Program-made: the position numbers and the translations under genes | Origin: Aliiroseovarius halocynthiae | GTDB taxonomy: Bacteria > Pseudomonadota > Alphaproteobacteria > Rhodobacterales > Rhodobacteraceae | Direction: 5' to 3' | DNA: 64,000 nucleotides | Assembly (NCBI RefSeq): GCF_007004645.1 | Contig: NZ_ML660020.1 | Location: forward strand, 248,001 to 312,000 | Part shown: positions 51,941 through 61,055 of the stretch, piece by piece | Numbering within the stretch: position 1 is the stretch's first letter | Layout: the number at the start of each line of letters is the position of its first letter | Notes under the pieces: generated by a model | Seen by the model: the letters and a program-made list of their open reading frames with translations, nothing else | Database searches by the model: none | Told to the model about the DNA's origin: nothing

Positions 51941-54463
51941 CTACTCGCGCGCGCGCAAGACGCGTGCGGGTTTTGCGGATAGCGGACGATAGGCGAAGAA
52001 CAACCCTGCCAAAACCGTGGCGATGACACCGCCTGACACGATCGCAAGCGCATTTGGAAGATCGAAGACAAAGCGTTCTTCCATGATGTAATGCGTCACG
52101 GCCCAACCTGCGATGCCGCCCGCAATCACCGCAACGACACCAGCAGCAGCGCCCAGCATGGCCGAGCGTATGGCAAAGTTCAGCAAGATCCCAGCGCGGG
52201 ACGCTCCCAGAGTTTTCAGGATTGCGGCCTCGTAAGTGCGGGCACGCTCGCCTGCGGCGGCGGCCCCCATCAGCACCACGAAGCCCGTGACCAGCGTGGC
52301 AAGTGCGCCATAGGTGATCGCAGCAGCCACCTGCCCCATCAGCCCGGTGATCTGGGTAATCGCATCGCGCACCGAGATCAGGGTGATATTCGGGTGGGCG
52401 TTGCCCAAGTCGCGCAGGATTGCGGCCTCGCCGTCCTGCTCAGAATAGATCGTAGCGATATAACTATGCGGTGCGCCAGCCAGCGCCGAGGGGTTCATGG
52501 TAAGTATAAATCCCATCCCCGCTTGGCTGAAATCGACCTCGCGCAGGGATGTGATTTCGCCAGTGATATCACGGCCAAGAATGTTGACGGTCAGGACATC
52601 GCCCAGACCAATCCCCATCTCGCGCGCCTCTTCTGCTGCGAAGCTGATCTGGGGCGGGCCTTGATAATCTTCCGCCCACCATTCACCCTCGACCACAGTG
52701 GTGCGCGTGGGGTGGGCCGAGTAGGTCAAACCACGATCACCCTGGATGACCCAATGGCCGCCAGCGACGTCGCGCGCGGGGCGGTCGTTGATCTGCGTGA
52801 TGATGCCGCGCAGCATGGGTGCTGTGTCGATACGACTGACGAAGGGATCACCCTCGAGTCGGGATTTTACGGCCTCGATTTGATCGGGCTGAATGTCCAC
52901 AACAAAAAAGCTGGGGGCCACATCAGGCAAGTCACGCGAAATCGCACCGCGCAGATTGTTGTCAATCTGGCCGACTGCGGCCAGCACCGCCAACCCAAGA
53001 CCAAGGGACAACACAACCGCGCCGGCCTCTCCGCCCGGCCCTCCGACTGCGGTAAAGGCCATCCGCAAAGTTGGGACGCGGCGCAGGATCTTTCGGTGAC
53101 CCAGCCAGCGCGCAGCGTATTTAACTGCAACGCCGGTCAAGACCAGCGTCGCGAAGGCTCCGCCCAAACCAACGAAGCTCCACATCGCCAGTCCCGGCAT
53201 GCCTGAGAACCGCGCAGCCACCCACACGAGCAGCGCCAGAATGGCAATGCACAACCCGATGAACAAAGGCCGAGGAAGACGGTTTGACCCAAGAGCCGCA
53301 TCGCGAAACAAATCGGCGGCCTTGACCTCTTCCGTGCGGGCGAGCGGCCAGAGTGTAAATAGCAAGGCGGCCAGAGCCCCATATAATGCGGCTTCTGCTA
53401 ACGCGCTGGAATAGATGGTCAGCTCGGTCGAAATCGGCAGGGATTGTGCGATGATCGGGACCAGAAGCGCGGGGATCAGCGCACCCAGCATCACACCCAA
53501 AAATAGCCCCAGCAAGGTCAGGATACCGATTTGCAAGAAATAGGTCAGGAAGATCACCTGACGCTCGGCCCCCAAGGCGCGCAAGATCGCAATCGTGCCG
53601 GTTTTTTCATCCAAATACGACCGGATCGCCGCCGAGATCCCGACACCGCCAACCGCCAGCCCCGCCAGCCCCACCAGCACCAGAAAGGCACCCAGACGGT
53701 CAATCAAGCGGCGCATTCCGGGCGCACCGTTACGTGCATCCTGCCAACGCGCGCCACGCGGCTCCAACTGGGGCACAAGCTGCGCATAAGCTGGTACAAT
53801 GCCCCCTTCAGGCAGGCGCAAACGATAGTGGCTGTCAAAAAGCGTGCCTTCAGACAGCAGGCTTGAACCATCCAAGGCCGTGCGGCGTAGGATCGACCGA
53901 GGACCAAGGCCAAAACCAGCCGTAGCATTGTCAGGTTCGCTCACCAGCTCGGCCATCAGGACAAATGGGACTTCGCCCAACGTTAAACTATCCCCGATCT
54001 GAAGCCCCAGGCGGTCGATTAACAGGTCATCCATCACGATGCCTGAAAGACCGTCCCTACCATCCAGCGCGGCGGCCATGGGCATCGGCGGATCCAGCTT
54101 CGCCTGCCCATAGAGGGGATAGGCATCATCAACCGCCTTCACCTGCGTCAACGCGCGTTCATCGCCCACCACGATCATCGACCGGAAATCCGCGATGACC
54201 GAAAGCGCGTCCGCCGCGTCTTCGATTAGGGCCAATTCATCGTTATCTGCAAACCGATACGTAAAGGACACGGACGCATCCCCGCCCAACAAAACTGCTC
54301 CTTGGCTGGACAGTCCCGCGCGCAGGGCTTCGCGCACAGATCCGACGGCAGCAATAGCCGCGACACCCAAAATCAGGCAAGCAAGGAAGATGCGGAAACC
54401 CTTAATCCCACCCCGCAATTCGCGCCGGGTCAGACGCCACGCCATTGCAACGTTCTGGATCAT
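51941..54463 (-). CDS. FtsX-like ABC transporter permease (YbbP type)
   Basis: An 840-residue membrane protein. Residues 1-45 contain the first helix (GFRIFLACLILGVAAIAAVG) and a large periplasmic domain follows, then three helices near 250-390, a second central set of helices, a second periplasmic region and three C-terminal helices, giving the duplicated FtsX layout. Its stop is nine bases from the M20 gene stop. ATG overlaps the ATPase gene by four bases. With YbbA it forms a putative lipid or lipoprotein-related export complex, next to the lysophospholipase gene tesA as in E. coli. Confidence 0.9.
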   Translation of the reverse strand: MIQNVAMAWRLTRRELRGGIKGFRIFLACLILGVAAIAAVGSVREALRAGLSSQGAVLLGGDASVSFTYRFADNDELALIEDAADALSVIADFRSMIVVGDERALTQVKAVDDAYPLYGQAKLDPPMPMAAALDGRDGLSGIVMDDLLIDRLGLQIGDSLTLGEVPFVLMAELVSEPDNATAGFGLGPRSILRRTALDGSSLLSEGTLFDSHYRLRLPEGGIVPAYAQLVPQLEPRGARWQDARNGAPGMRRLIDRLGAFLVLVGLAGLAVGGVGISAAIRSYLDEKTGTIAILRALGAERQVIFLTYFLQIGILTLLGLFLGVMLGALIPALLVPIIAQSLPISTELTIYSSALAEAALYGALAALLFTLWPLARTEEVKAADLFRDAALGSNRLPRPLFIGLCIAILALLVWVAARFSGMPGLAMWSFVGLGGAFATLVLTGVAVKYAARWLGHRKILRRVPTLRMAFTAVGGPGGEAGAVVLSLGLGLAVLAAVGQIDNNLRGAISRDLPDVAPSFFVVDIQPDQIEAVKSRLEGDPFVSRIDTAPMLRGIITQINDRPARDVAGGHWVIQGDRGLTYSAHPTRTTVVEGEWWAEDYQGPPQISFAAEEAREMGIGLGDVLTVNILGRDITGEITSLREVDFSQAGMGFILTMNPSALAGAPHSYIATIYSEQDGEAAILRDLGNAHPNITLISVRDAITQITGLMGQVAAAITYGALATLVTGFVVLMGAAAAGERARTYEAAILKTLGASRAGILLNFAIRSAMLGAAAGVVAVIAGGIAGWAVTHYIMEERFVFDLPNALAIVSGGVIATVLAGLFFAYRPLSAKPARVLRARE

Positions 54464-55128
54464 GCAATCAGCCCATCCTGAATGTGGATCACGCGGTCAC
54501 ATCGCTCGGCCAATTCGGGCGCGTGGGTAACAAGGATCAGCGTCGATCCGTGTCGGTCGCGCAGGCCAAATAGAAGGTCCATGATGGCCGCACCGGTGGC
54601 GCCATCAAGATTGCCCGTGGGTTCATCTGCCAACAAGATTTCGGGGCGCGGTGCTGCGGCGCGGGCCAACGCGACACGTTGCTGTTCCCCCCCTGACATC
54701 TGGCTGGGGTAATGGTGCAATCGATGGGACAGGCCAACTGCCTCAAGCTCTTGCGTGGCGCGGTCGAACGCGTCCGGCACACCTGCCAGTTCTAATGGGG
54801 TTGCGACGTTTTCCAGCGCAGTCATGGTTGGGATCAGGTGGAAGGACTGAAACACGACGCCCATATGATCACGGCGAAATCGTGCCAGCCGATCTTCGCT
54901 CATCGCGCCAAGGTCTTGACCCAGCGCTTGAACAGTCCCACCTGTGGCCTGATCCAGCCCGCCCATCAGCATCAAAAGCGAGGATTTGCCCGACCCGGAT
55001 GGCCCCGTCAGACCAATGGTTTCGCCCGTGGTCACATTTAGGTCAACGCCCTTGAGGATCTCGGTCCGGCCTGCACTATGGCCAAGCGTCAGGCGCACAT
55101 CGCGCAGGGAAAGAACCAGAGACGTCAT
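54460..55128 (-). CDS. ABC transporter ATP-binding protein YbbA
   Basis: A 222-residue ATPase of the LolD/MacB type. ATG at 55128 (MTSLVLSLRDVRLTLG) has AAGG eight bases upstream. Walker A is GPSGSGKSSL near residue 42, the signature MSGGEQQRVALARA near 142, and Walker B ILLADEPTGNLD. It is coupled to the YbbP-like permease by the ATGA overlap. tesA starts 27 bases away on the other strand, a conserved divergent pair. Confidence 0.92.
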   Translation of the reverse strand: MTSLVLSLRDVRLTLGHSAGRTEILKGVDLNVTTGETIGLTGPSGSGKSSLLMLMGGLDQATGGTVQALGQDLGAMSEDRLARFRRDHMGVVFQSFHLIPTMTALENVATPLELAGVPDAFDRATQELEAVGLSHRLHHYPSQMSGGEQQRVALARAAAPRPEILLADEPTGNLDGATGAAIMDLLFGLRDRHGSTLILVTHAPELAERCDRVIHIQDGLIA

Positions 55129-55154
55129 CGGCGAACCTTCTTTAGGAGTACAAC

Positions 55155-55808
55155 ATGGTATCACGTGCATATGGGGTTTTGACCAGCGGTCTCAAGGGAC
55201 TCATCGCGGCAGTTTTGATGAACTGCGCTGCACATGCAGAAACTACGACCATCCTTGCGATAGGCGACAGTCTGACTGCTGGGTACGGCCTTCCACAAGG
55301 CGAAGGCTTTGTACCACAGCTGGAAGCGGCGCTAAATGCACAGGGACTGAACGTTCACATTGTGAACGCCGGCGTGTCCGGGGATACATCGGCAGGCGGG
55401 GCTGCGCGACTGGGATGGATCCTGACAGACGAGGTCGACGTCGCACTTGTCGCGCTTGGCGGCAATGACATGCTGCGCGGAATCTCGCCCGAAGAAACAC
55501 AACGCAATCTGTCAAAGATACTGACCGAACTGGGCAACAAGGATATTCCAACACTGCTGGTCGGAATGTTGGCTTCAGCCAATTTCGGGGAAGTTTATCG
55601 CACTGAGTTCCAACAAGTCTTTCCGGACCTTGCGGAAACCTTCGATGTTGCTTTGTTTCCAGATTTTCTAGAAGGCATCGCCAGCGCTGGCAGCTTCGCA
55701 GATGCCCAACGCCTGTACTTGCAGGCCGATGGGTTGCATCCTAACAGGGAAGGTGTCGCCCTGATCGTGGACAAAATGGTCCCTGCTGTGGTATCCTTTC
55801 TGAGATAA
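55155..55808 (+). CDS. tesA: TesA-like arylesterase/lysophospholipase (SGNH hydrolase)
   Basis: A 217-residue secreted SGNH esterase with an N-terminal signal peptide that ends near AHA. Block I is AIGDSLTAGYGLP with the catalytic serine, block II keeps the glycine in VNAGVSGDTSAGG, block III is GGNDMLRG, and the catalytic Asp-His pair is in DGLHPNREG near residue 196. Family members cleave thioesters, lysophospholipids and aryl esters in the periplasm. The neighbouring ybbAP pair matches the E. coli arrangement. Confidence 0.93.
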   Translation: MVSRAYGVLTSGLKGLIAAVLMNCAAHAETTTILAIGDSLTAGYGLPQGEGFVPQLEAALNAQGLNVHIVNAGVSGDTSAGGAARLGWILTDEVDVALVALGGNDMLRGISPEETQRNLSKILTELGNKDIPTLLVGMLASANFGEVYRTEFQQVFPDLAETFDVALFPDFLEGIASAGSFADAQRLYLQADGLHPNREGVALIVDKMVPAVVSFLR

Positions 55809-55976
55809 TTTCTCCGCGACGCCACAATAAGTTGAGCGTGACGGGATTTACTAAACGGGTAGCAGTAAAACCTATCCCTTGAGACACCTATCGGGGGGTT
55901 CCTTACTGTGACAATCTGACGTCCCGTTGTAGCAGTTCGAGCGTTCAGGCTCGACGCGAAGGTGCGGAGCGCCGCT

Positions 55977-56582
55977 TTGAAGATACTGATCGCCTCTGAC
56001 GATTCTGCGCTGCAGCGCAAGGCTCTCGCAGCCGCTGATATATGTGACATGCCGACTCCAACCGGGGTCCAATCTATGCAGCGCGCCCTCGATATCTTAG
56101 AAAAATCCACCAGCTTTGACTGCGCGATACTGGACTATCGTCTTCCCGATCTTGGCGGCTTGAAAACGGTAGAAAAGCTTTGCCGTCGCGACAAGCACTT
56201 GGCTGTCGTTCTGCTGCTGCCAGAAAAGGAAACTGAGGCCTCTCGACAGGCGCTGCGGACCGGCGCTTGCGTCGGTGCTCCAGTTGAAATCTCGGAAAGT
56301 GCCTTGGCCAGTATTCTGAATCTGATCTACGAAGATTTCGGCCTGATGGTCTATCCCAATGCACGTCAGTCCAGTTTCAAACGAGACGAGACCGGATTGT
56401 CGCGCCGCGAGATGCAAATACTTGAAAGCTTGTGCGAGGGGCAACAGAACAAGGAAATCGCGCATTTGTTCGGCATTCAGGAAGTGACCGTAAAGATGCA
56501 TATGCGATCAATCATCAACAAGCTGGGGGCGAAGAACCGAACCCATGCAGCCATGATTGCACTTAGAAACGGGATCGTCTGA
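55977..56582 (+). CDS. LuxR-type regulator with an atypical receiver domain
   Basis: About 201 residues. TTG at 55977 is chosen because GGAG lies seven bases upstream; GTG at 55962 abuts its site. The receiver has the acidic pair (ASDDSAL) and the phosphate-accepting position (CAILDYRLPD near residue 53). The usual switch serine/threonine after beta-4 is replaced (VVLLLPEKE) and the beta-5 lysine is missing (GAPVEIS), so phosphorylation signalling may be altered. The C-terminal HTH is complete: LSRREMQILESLCEGQQNKE and VTVKMHMRSIINKLGAKNR. It lies between tesA and ccoS with no sensor kinase near. Confidence 0.8.
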   Translation: MKILIASDDSALQRKALAAADICDMPTPTGVQSMQRALDILEKSTSFDCAILDYRLPDLGGLKTVEKLCRRDKHLAVVLLLPEKETEASRQALRTGACVGAPVEISESALASILNLIYEDFGLMVYPNARQSSFKRDETGLSRREMQILESLCEGQQNKEIAHLFGIQEVTVKMHMRSIINKLGAKNRTHAAMIALRNGIV

Positions 56583-56587
56583 CCCGA

Positions 56588-56749
56588 CTATTCTTCAGGC
56601 GGCTTGTCGTCCCACCGATCGCTTAAAATGCGATGACCATCCCCTTCGGGATCGTCATATTGCTCGGATTTCAAAGTCCAGAAGAACGCGGCCAGCCCCA
56701 ATCCGCCCAGAAGCAGGGAAATCGGGATTAGGTACACAAGGACGTTCAT
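56588..56749 (-). CDS. ccoS: cbb3 oxidase maturation protein CcoS
   Basis: A 53-residue single-helix membrane protein read directly from the DNA: MNVLVYLIPISLLLGGLGLA then AFFWTLKSEQYDDPEGDG and a charged tail ending DDKPPEE. The helix followed by FWTLKSxQYDDPEGD is diagnostic of CcoS, which is needed for heme and copper insertion into cytochrome cbb3 oxidase. It lies four bases after ccoI as the last gene of ccoGHIS and is convergent with the LuxR-type gene. Confidence 0.93.
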   Translation of the reverse strand: MNVLVYLIPISLLLGGLGLAAFFWTLKSEQYDDPEGDGHRILSDRWDDKPPEE

Positions 56750-56753
56750 TAGC

Positions 56754-58949
56754 TTAGCCTTTCTTCAAACGCAGAGCATTCAGTGACACTGTCACCGATG
56801 AGGTCGACATGGCAAGCGCTGCAGCCAATGGCGTTGCGAACCCCATCAATGCGATCGGAATGGCAATGGCGTTATAACCTGCAGCGATGGCAAAGTTTTC
56901 CTTGATCCGGCGGGTGGCGGATTTCGACATGTCGATGGCCCCCGAGAGCGGCTCCATCGATTTCCCCAGAAGCACGATATCGGACACCACGCGCGCAGCC
57001 TCGAGCGCCGAGGCGGGCGAGATGGACACATGAGCGGCCGCCAATGCCGCCGTGTCGTTCAGACCATCGCCAACCATCAAAACCTTACGACCGGATTTGC
57101 CCAGACGGGCCACGTACTCGGCCTTGTCTTCAGGCAGCGTGTCAGCTTTCCAATCCTCGATGCCCACACGGCCAGCAATGTCGGCCACGGCGGCGGGTAC
57201 GTCACCCGAGATCAGCGTGACGCCCATGCCCTTGGCTTTCAGGGCTGTGATCGCCGCTTCCACGCCGGGGCGAAGTGCGTCGGTAAACGTGAAAGCTATG
57301 GGCTTGGCACCCGAGATCGACAGATACGTTGCGGTCTGTCCGACGGCATTAGCGCCCAGCCATTCCGCGCGGCCAAGGCGAACAGTTTTGCCGTCCCATT
57401 GACCTTCGATGCCCTTGCCCGGCACTTCGGTGACTTGTGTGACCTCGGCAGGCTGCACACCGGCAGCGCGCGCGGCTTGGGTCAGAGATTGTGCCAGCGG
57501 GTGGCTGGAACCCTCGGCCAACGCAAGGGCAACCTGCAAGTCTCGGTCCTTGTGACGGCTCAGCGCGTCCAGCGCGGGTTTGCCTTCGGTCAGCGTGCCG
57601 GTCTTGTCAAAGACGACGTGATCGACCTCGGCCAGACGTTCCATCGCGGTGGCGGACTTCAACAGCATCCCTTGCTTAAAAAGACGGCCCGAGGCTGCGG
57701 TGGTCACCGCAGGGACCGCAAGGCCCAGCGCACAGGGACAAGTGATGATCAACGTGGCCACGGCGATGTTCATCGACATGCGCCAGTCGCCAGAATACCA
57801 AAACCAGAACAGGAAGGCCGCAAAGGACAGCAGATGCACGACCGGCGCATAGACCGCAGCGGCCTTGTCTGCCAACGACGTATAACGGTTGCGCGCGGTT
57901 TCAGCGATCGCAACCAGATCAGCCATTCGGTGCAGTGAGCTGTCGCGCCCGGCGGCGGTCACACGCACCGTCAGGGGGCCGGTCAGATTCACTTCGCCTG
58001 CTGACACAATGCTGTCAGGTGATGCAGCCACAGGCAGGCTTTCCCCCGTCAGAAGCGAGCGGTCCAGCTCGCTTTCGCCACCAGTAACGATACCATCCAC
58101 GGGTACGCGCGATCCCGGCACGACGCGCACGATGTGACCCGGTTCAAGCTCGGACACGGGGACTTGCTCGTCGGCTTGGCCATCCACCGCACGGAGCGCG
58201 CGGGGCACTTCAAGCGCGGCCAGTTCCTCGGCGGCAGACCGCGCCACAGCGCGGGTGCGATAATCCAGATAGCGTCCCGCCAGCAAAAAGAATGTCAGCG
58301 ACAAAGCCGCGTCGAAATAGGCATGTTCGCCTGAATGCATCGTCTCGTATATCGACATTCCCAGCGCCAAAAGGATCGCCAGAGAGATCGGCACGTCCAT
58401 GTTCAAGCGGCGTACCCGAAGGGCCGACCAAGCGGACTTGAAGAACACTTGGCTTGAGAAGCCCACCGTCGGAATGGCGATGGCCGCGCTGATCCAGTGA
58501 AACAGATCGCGCGTGGCGTCAGCAGCACCGGACCAGACCGCAACACTCAGCAGCATCACGTTCATCATGGCGAAACCCGACACGCCCAAGCGCATCAAAA
58601 GATCTTTGCCGTGTTTGTCTGTGGCAGTCGCGGTCAGTTGACCCGGATCCAGCTCGTAAGCTTCAAAACCGACACCGGTCAAATAGTCGGCCAGATCCCG
58701 TGCCTCGACATCGGGATCCACATCAACAACAGCGCGTTTCAGCGTCAGGTTCACCCGCGCAGCCCGTACGCCATCCTGATTGGCAAGCCCACGCTCGACC
58801 CCCGCGATACAAGCCGCGCAATAGATCTGAGGCAGCGACAAAACGATCCGCTTCGCCTCCATCCCATTGCCGTTATACCCTTTGCCCGCCTGCGCTTCTG
58901 CAAGCGGGGCGGCATCACAGGCCGGACAGGCAGAGATAGGAGCAGCCAT
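56754..58949 (-). CDS. ccoI: Copper P1B-type ATPase CcoI/FixI
   Basis: A 731-residue pump that supplies copper for assembly of cytochrome cbb3 oxidase. The N-terminus has a CPACD motif (residues 8-12) and a heavy-metal domain with IYCAACIAGVERGL near 38. The membrane metal site is TCPCALGLAVP, phosphorylation site DKTGTLTEGKP, HP locus SSHPLAQSL and hinge GDGLNDTAAL. The divergent metal and hinge sequences compared with CopA here and the position after ccoH place it with CcoI. It is followed by ccoS. Confidence 0.95.
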   Translation of the reverse strand: MAAPISACPACDAAPLAEAQAGKGYNGNGMEAKRIVLSLPQIYCAACIAGVERGLANQDGVRAARVNLTLKRAVVDVDPDVEARDLADYLTGVGFEAYELDPGQLTATATDKHGKDLLMRLGVSGFAMMNVMLLSVAVWSGAADATRDLFHWISAAIAIPTVGFSSQVFFKSAWSALRVRRLNMDVPISLAILLALGMSIYETMHSGEHAYFDAALSLTFFLLAGRYLDYRTRAVARSAAEELAALEVPRALRAVDGQADEQVPVSELEPGHIVRVVPGSRVPVDGIVTGGESELDRSLLTGESLPVAASPDSIVSAGEVNLTGPLTVRVTAAGRDSSLHRMADLVAIAETARNRYTSLADKAAAVYAPVVHLLSFAAFLFWFWYSGDWRMSMNIAVATLIITCPCALGLAVPAVTTAASGRLFKQGMLLKSATAMERLAEVDHVVFDKTGTLTEGKPALDALSRHKDRDLQVALALAEGSSHPLAQSLTQAARAAGVQPAEVTQVTEVPGKGIEGQWDGKTVRLGRAEWLGANAVGQTATYLSISGAKPIAFTFTDALRPGVEAAITALKAKGMGVTLISGDVPAAVADIAGRVGIEDWKADTLPEDKAEYVARLGKSGRKVLMVGDGLNDTAALAAAHVSISPASALEAARVVSDIVLLGKSMEPLSGAIDMSKSATRRIKENFAIAAGYNAIAIPIALMGFATPLAAALAMSTSSVTVSLNALRLKKG

Positions 58950-58981
58950 AGCGTTTTCCCTTTTACACCTCAGATGACGAC

Positions 58982-59467
58982 CTAGTTGGCCTTCAGATGG
59001 ATCTGGATACGTTGTTGAAAGCTGGTGCCGTCATCGGCGACCGCATTCATCCGCAGGTTCCAGTTGCCCTCACCCAGCTTGCCCACCTGTGCAACATAAG
59101 CGCCGGTCGAGCTTTGGTGAAAGTCAGGTTCTTGATCTTCGTTCACATGCGTCGCACGGCCCAGAAGGCCGTAAAGCGACGCGACGGTCACGGAATCTCC
59201 GTTCACGTCTTTGATGTCCAAAACCAGCGTCTCACCTTCGATCCGGGCCGAGACATCCCAGCCAAGGGCTTCTTGTGCGGTACGCTTGGCGTCAAACTGC
59301 TGGCTGGCAACGTAGGAATTTTTGGTTTCCAAGCCGGGGAATGTCCCCACGGCCGAATAGGCCATGAAAACATTCACTCCGATGATGATCGAGAATGCAG
59401 TGACCACGATGGCCAGAACATGTTTGCCAGTCAGTTCGAACTCTTTCTTCTCGGACTTGTCTGCCAT
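58982..59467 (-). CDS. ccoH: cbb3 oxidase maturation protein CcoH/FixH
   Basis: A 161-residue membrane-anchored protein: one N-terminal helix (HVLAIVVTAFSIIIGVNVFM near residue 15) and a periplasmic beta domain ending WNLRMNAVADDGTSFQQRIQ, characteristic of FixH. It stabilises cbb3 assembly intermediates. The stop of ccoG is three bases upstream, and ccoI starts 32 bases downstream. Confidence 0.92.
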   Translation of the reverse strand: MADKSEKKEFELTGKHVLAIVVTAFSIIIGVNVFMAYSAVGTFPGLETKNSYVASQQFDAKRTAQEALGWDVSARIEGETLVLDIKDVNGDSVTVASLYGLLGRATHVNEDQEPDFHQSSTGAYVAQVGKLGEGNWNLRMNAVADDGTSFQQRIQIHLKAN

Positions 59468-59470
59468 GGC

Positions 59471-60883
59471 TTAGCGCCCTTTCCCGTTAAAGACAGTGTC
59501 AAGATGGGCACGGTCTCCGGTCACACCATCCACGACCCAGATGCGCAGGTCAGAACGATCAAGCTTTGCGGTTTCCGAACCCGGAGGCGCAACAACGTAC
59601 AGCCGTTGTTTGGCCTCGGTGTCAGGCGGAGCTACTAGCACAAGTTTGTCCGACCCTTCCAGTTCTACCGTCAGATTGCTGCCGTCGGTCAGGGTAAAGT
59701 AATAGGGCCATTCTTCACCGTGACGGTTGCGCACGCCGACATCATAGGTGTTGCGGATCGAGCCGTCCGACAGCGTCACATAGGTCGGGTTGCGCACGGG
59801 GCGAATGGTGACGTCCACCTTGGGACGGGCAAAAATAGCCACGGTCAGAGCGACCCCAACAAGCGTCCAAAGCGAGGTGTACAGAATGGTGCGCGGACGC
59901 AGCAGGTGCTTCATCACCGGGATTTTCTGGTTCCCAGCACGCTCGTATGCTTCATCTTTTAGTGCAAGATAGTCGATCAGGCCGCGTTCCTTGCCGACCT
60001 TCACCATCATCTCGTCACATGCGTCGATACACAGACCGCAAGTGATGCATTCCATCTGCTGGCCATCGCGAATGTCGATGCCCATGGGGCAGACCGCGAC
60101 ACAGGCGTTACAGTCGATACAGTCGCCCAGATCGTCCCGTTTCTTACCACGGCCTCGTGGTTCGCCCCGCCATTCGCGATAGGCGATGGTGATGGTGTCT
60201 TCATCCATCATCGCGGCCTGAATACGTGGCCAAGGGCAGGCATAGATACAGATCTGTTCACGCGCGATGCCGCCGAAGAAGAAGGTCGTCAGGGTCAGCA
60301 CCAGGATGGTCGAATACGCCAGCGGGTGCGCCTGACCTGTCACCAAATCCATCAAAAGCGTCGGTGCATCCGCGAAATAGAACACCCACGCACCACCCGT
60401 CGCGACCGCAATCAAAATCCACGCGATGAACTTAACGATACGTTTGCGGATCTTCTCGGCATCCCATTTCTGGCGGTGCAGACGGATCCGGGCATTTCGG
60501 TCGCCTTCGATCCAGCGTTCTACAAGGATCATCAAGTCGGTCCACACGGTTTGCGGACAGGTATAGCCACACCACACGCGCCCGGCAGCCGAGGTGAACA
60601 GGAACAGCCCAAGCCCCGCCATAATCAGAAGGCCCGCAATGAAATAGAACTCGTGCGGCCAGATCTCGATCCAGAAGAAGAAGAAACGGCGGTTGGCCAT
60701 ATCCACAAGGATTGCCTGATCGGGCAGATTTGGCCCACGGTCCCAACGGATCCAAGGGGCAAGATAGTAAACGCCAAGGGTAAGCCCCATGATCCACCAC
60801 TTGAGGCTTCGGAAGGTGCCCTTTACCCGTTTCGGGAAGATTGGCTCGCGCGGGGCGTATAGCTGTTCTGGGGCGTCAGACAT
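59471..60883 (-). CDS. ccoG: cbb3 oxidase accessory protein CcoG/FixG
   Basis: A 470-residue membrane iron-sulfur protein, implicated as a cupric reductase in cbb3 assembly. ATG at 60883 (MSDAPEQLYAPREPIFPKR) has GAG eight bases upstream; the frame continues further only by chance. A polytopic N-terminal half includes CGYTCPQTVWTD near residue 107. Two 4Fe-4S motifs follow in CIDCNACVAVCP and CITCGLCIDACDE near 255-290, then a C-terminal helix and an immunoglobulin-like domain. First gene of ccoGHIS; an FnrL-type site lies 65 bases upstream. Confidence 0.95.
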   Translation of the reverse strand: MSDAPEQLYAPREPIFPKRVKGTFRSLKWWIMGLTLGVYYLAPWIRWDRGPNLPDQAILVDMANRRFFFFWIEIWPHEFYFIAGLLIMAGLGLFLFTSAAGRVWCGYTCPQTVWTDLMILVERWIEGDRNARIRLHRQKWDAEKIRKRIVKFIAWILIAVATGGAWVFYFADAPTLLMDLVTGQAHPLAYSTILVLTLTTFFFGGIAREQICIYACPWPRIQAAMMDEDTITIAYREWRGEPRGRGKKRDDLGDCIDCNACVAVCPMGIDIRDGQQMECITCGLCIDACDEMMVKVGKERGLIDYLALKDEAYERAGNQKIPVMKHLLRPRTILYTSLWTLVGVALTVAIFARPKVDVTIRPVRNPTYVTLSDGSIRNTYDVGVRNRHGEEWPYYFTLTDGSNLTVELEGSDKLVLVAPPDTEAKQRLYVVAPPGSETAKLDRSDLRIWVVDGVTGDRAHLDTVFNGKGR

Positions 60884-60947
60884 GACTGTTTCTCGGATCC
60901 TGTGTTTCGCTTGATATTCCAAGTAAGAATAATTCCAGATCATAGCC

Positions 60948-60961
60948 TTGATGTGGATCAA
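60948..60961 (-). promoter_or_regulatory. FnrL-type anaerobox for ccoGHIS
   Basis: TTGATgtggATCAA is a perfect inverted repeat matching the FNR/FixK consensus TTGAT-N4-ATCAA. It lies 65 bases upstream of the ccoG ATG in the only intergenic gap before the operon, where it would permit induction at low oxygen. Confidence 0.88.
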
Positions 60962-61055
60962 GACATCATTTGGCCGATCTGCGCGACAGCCCTATCTAAC
61001 CCTCTGAGAAACCGCGAGATTGCAGAGTGACGCAGTGCAAAAAGGTCGCAGGACC

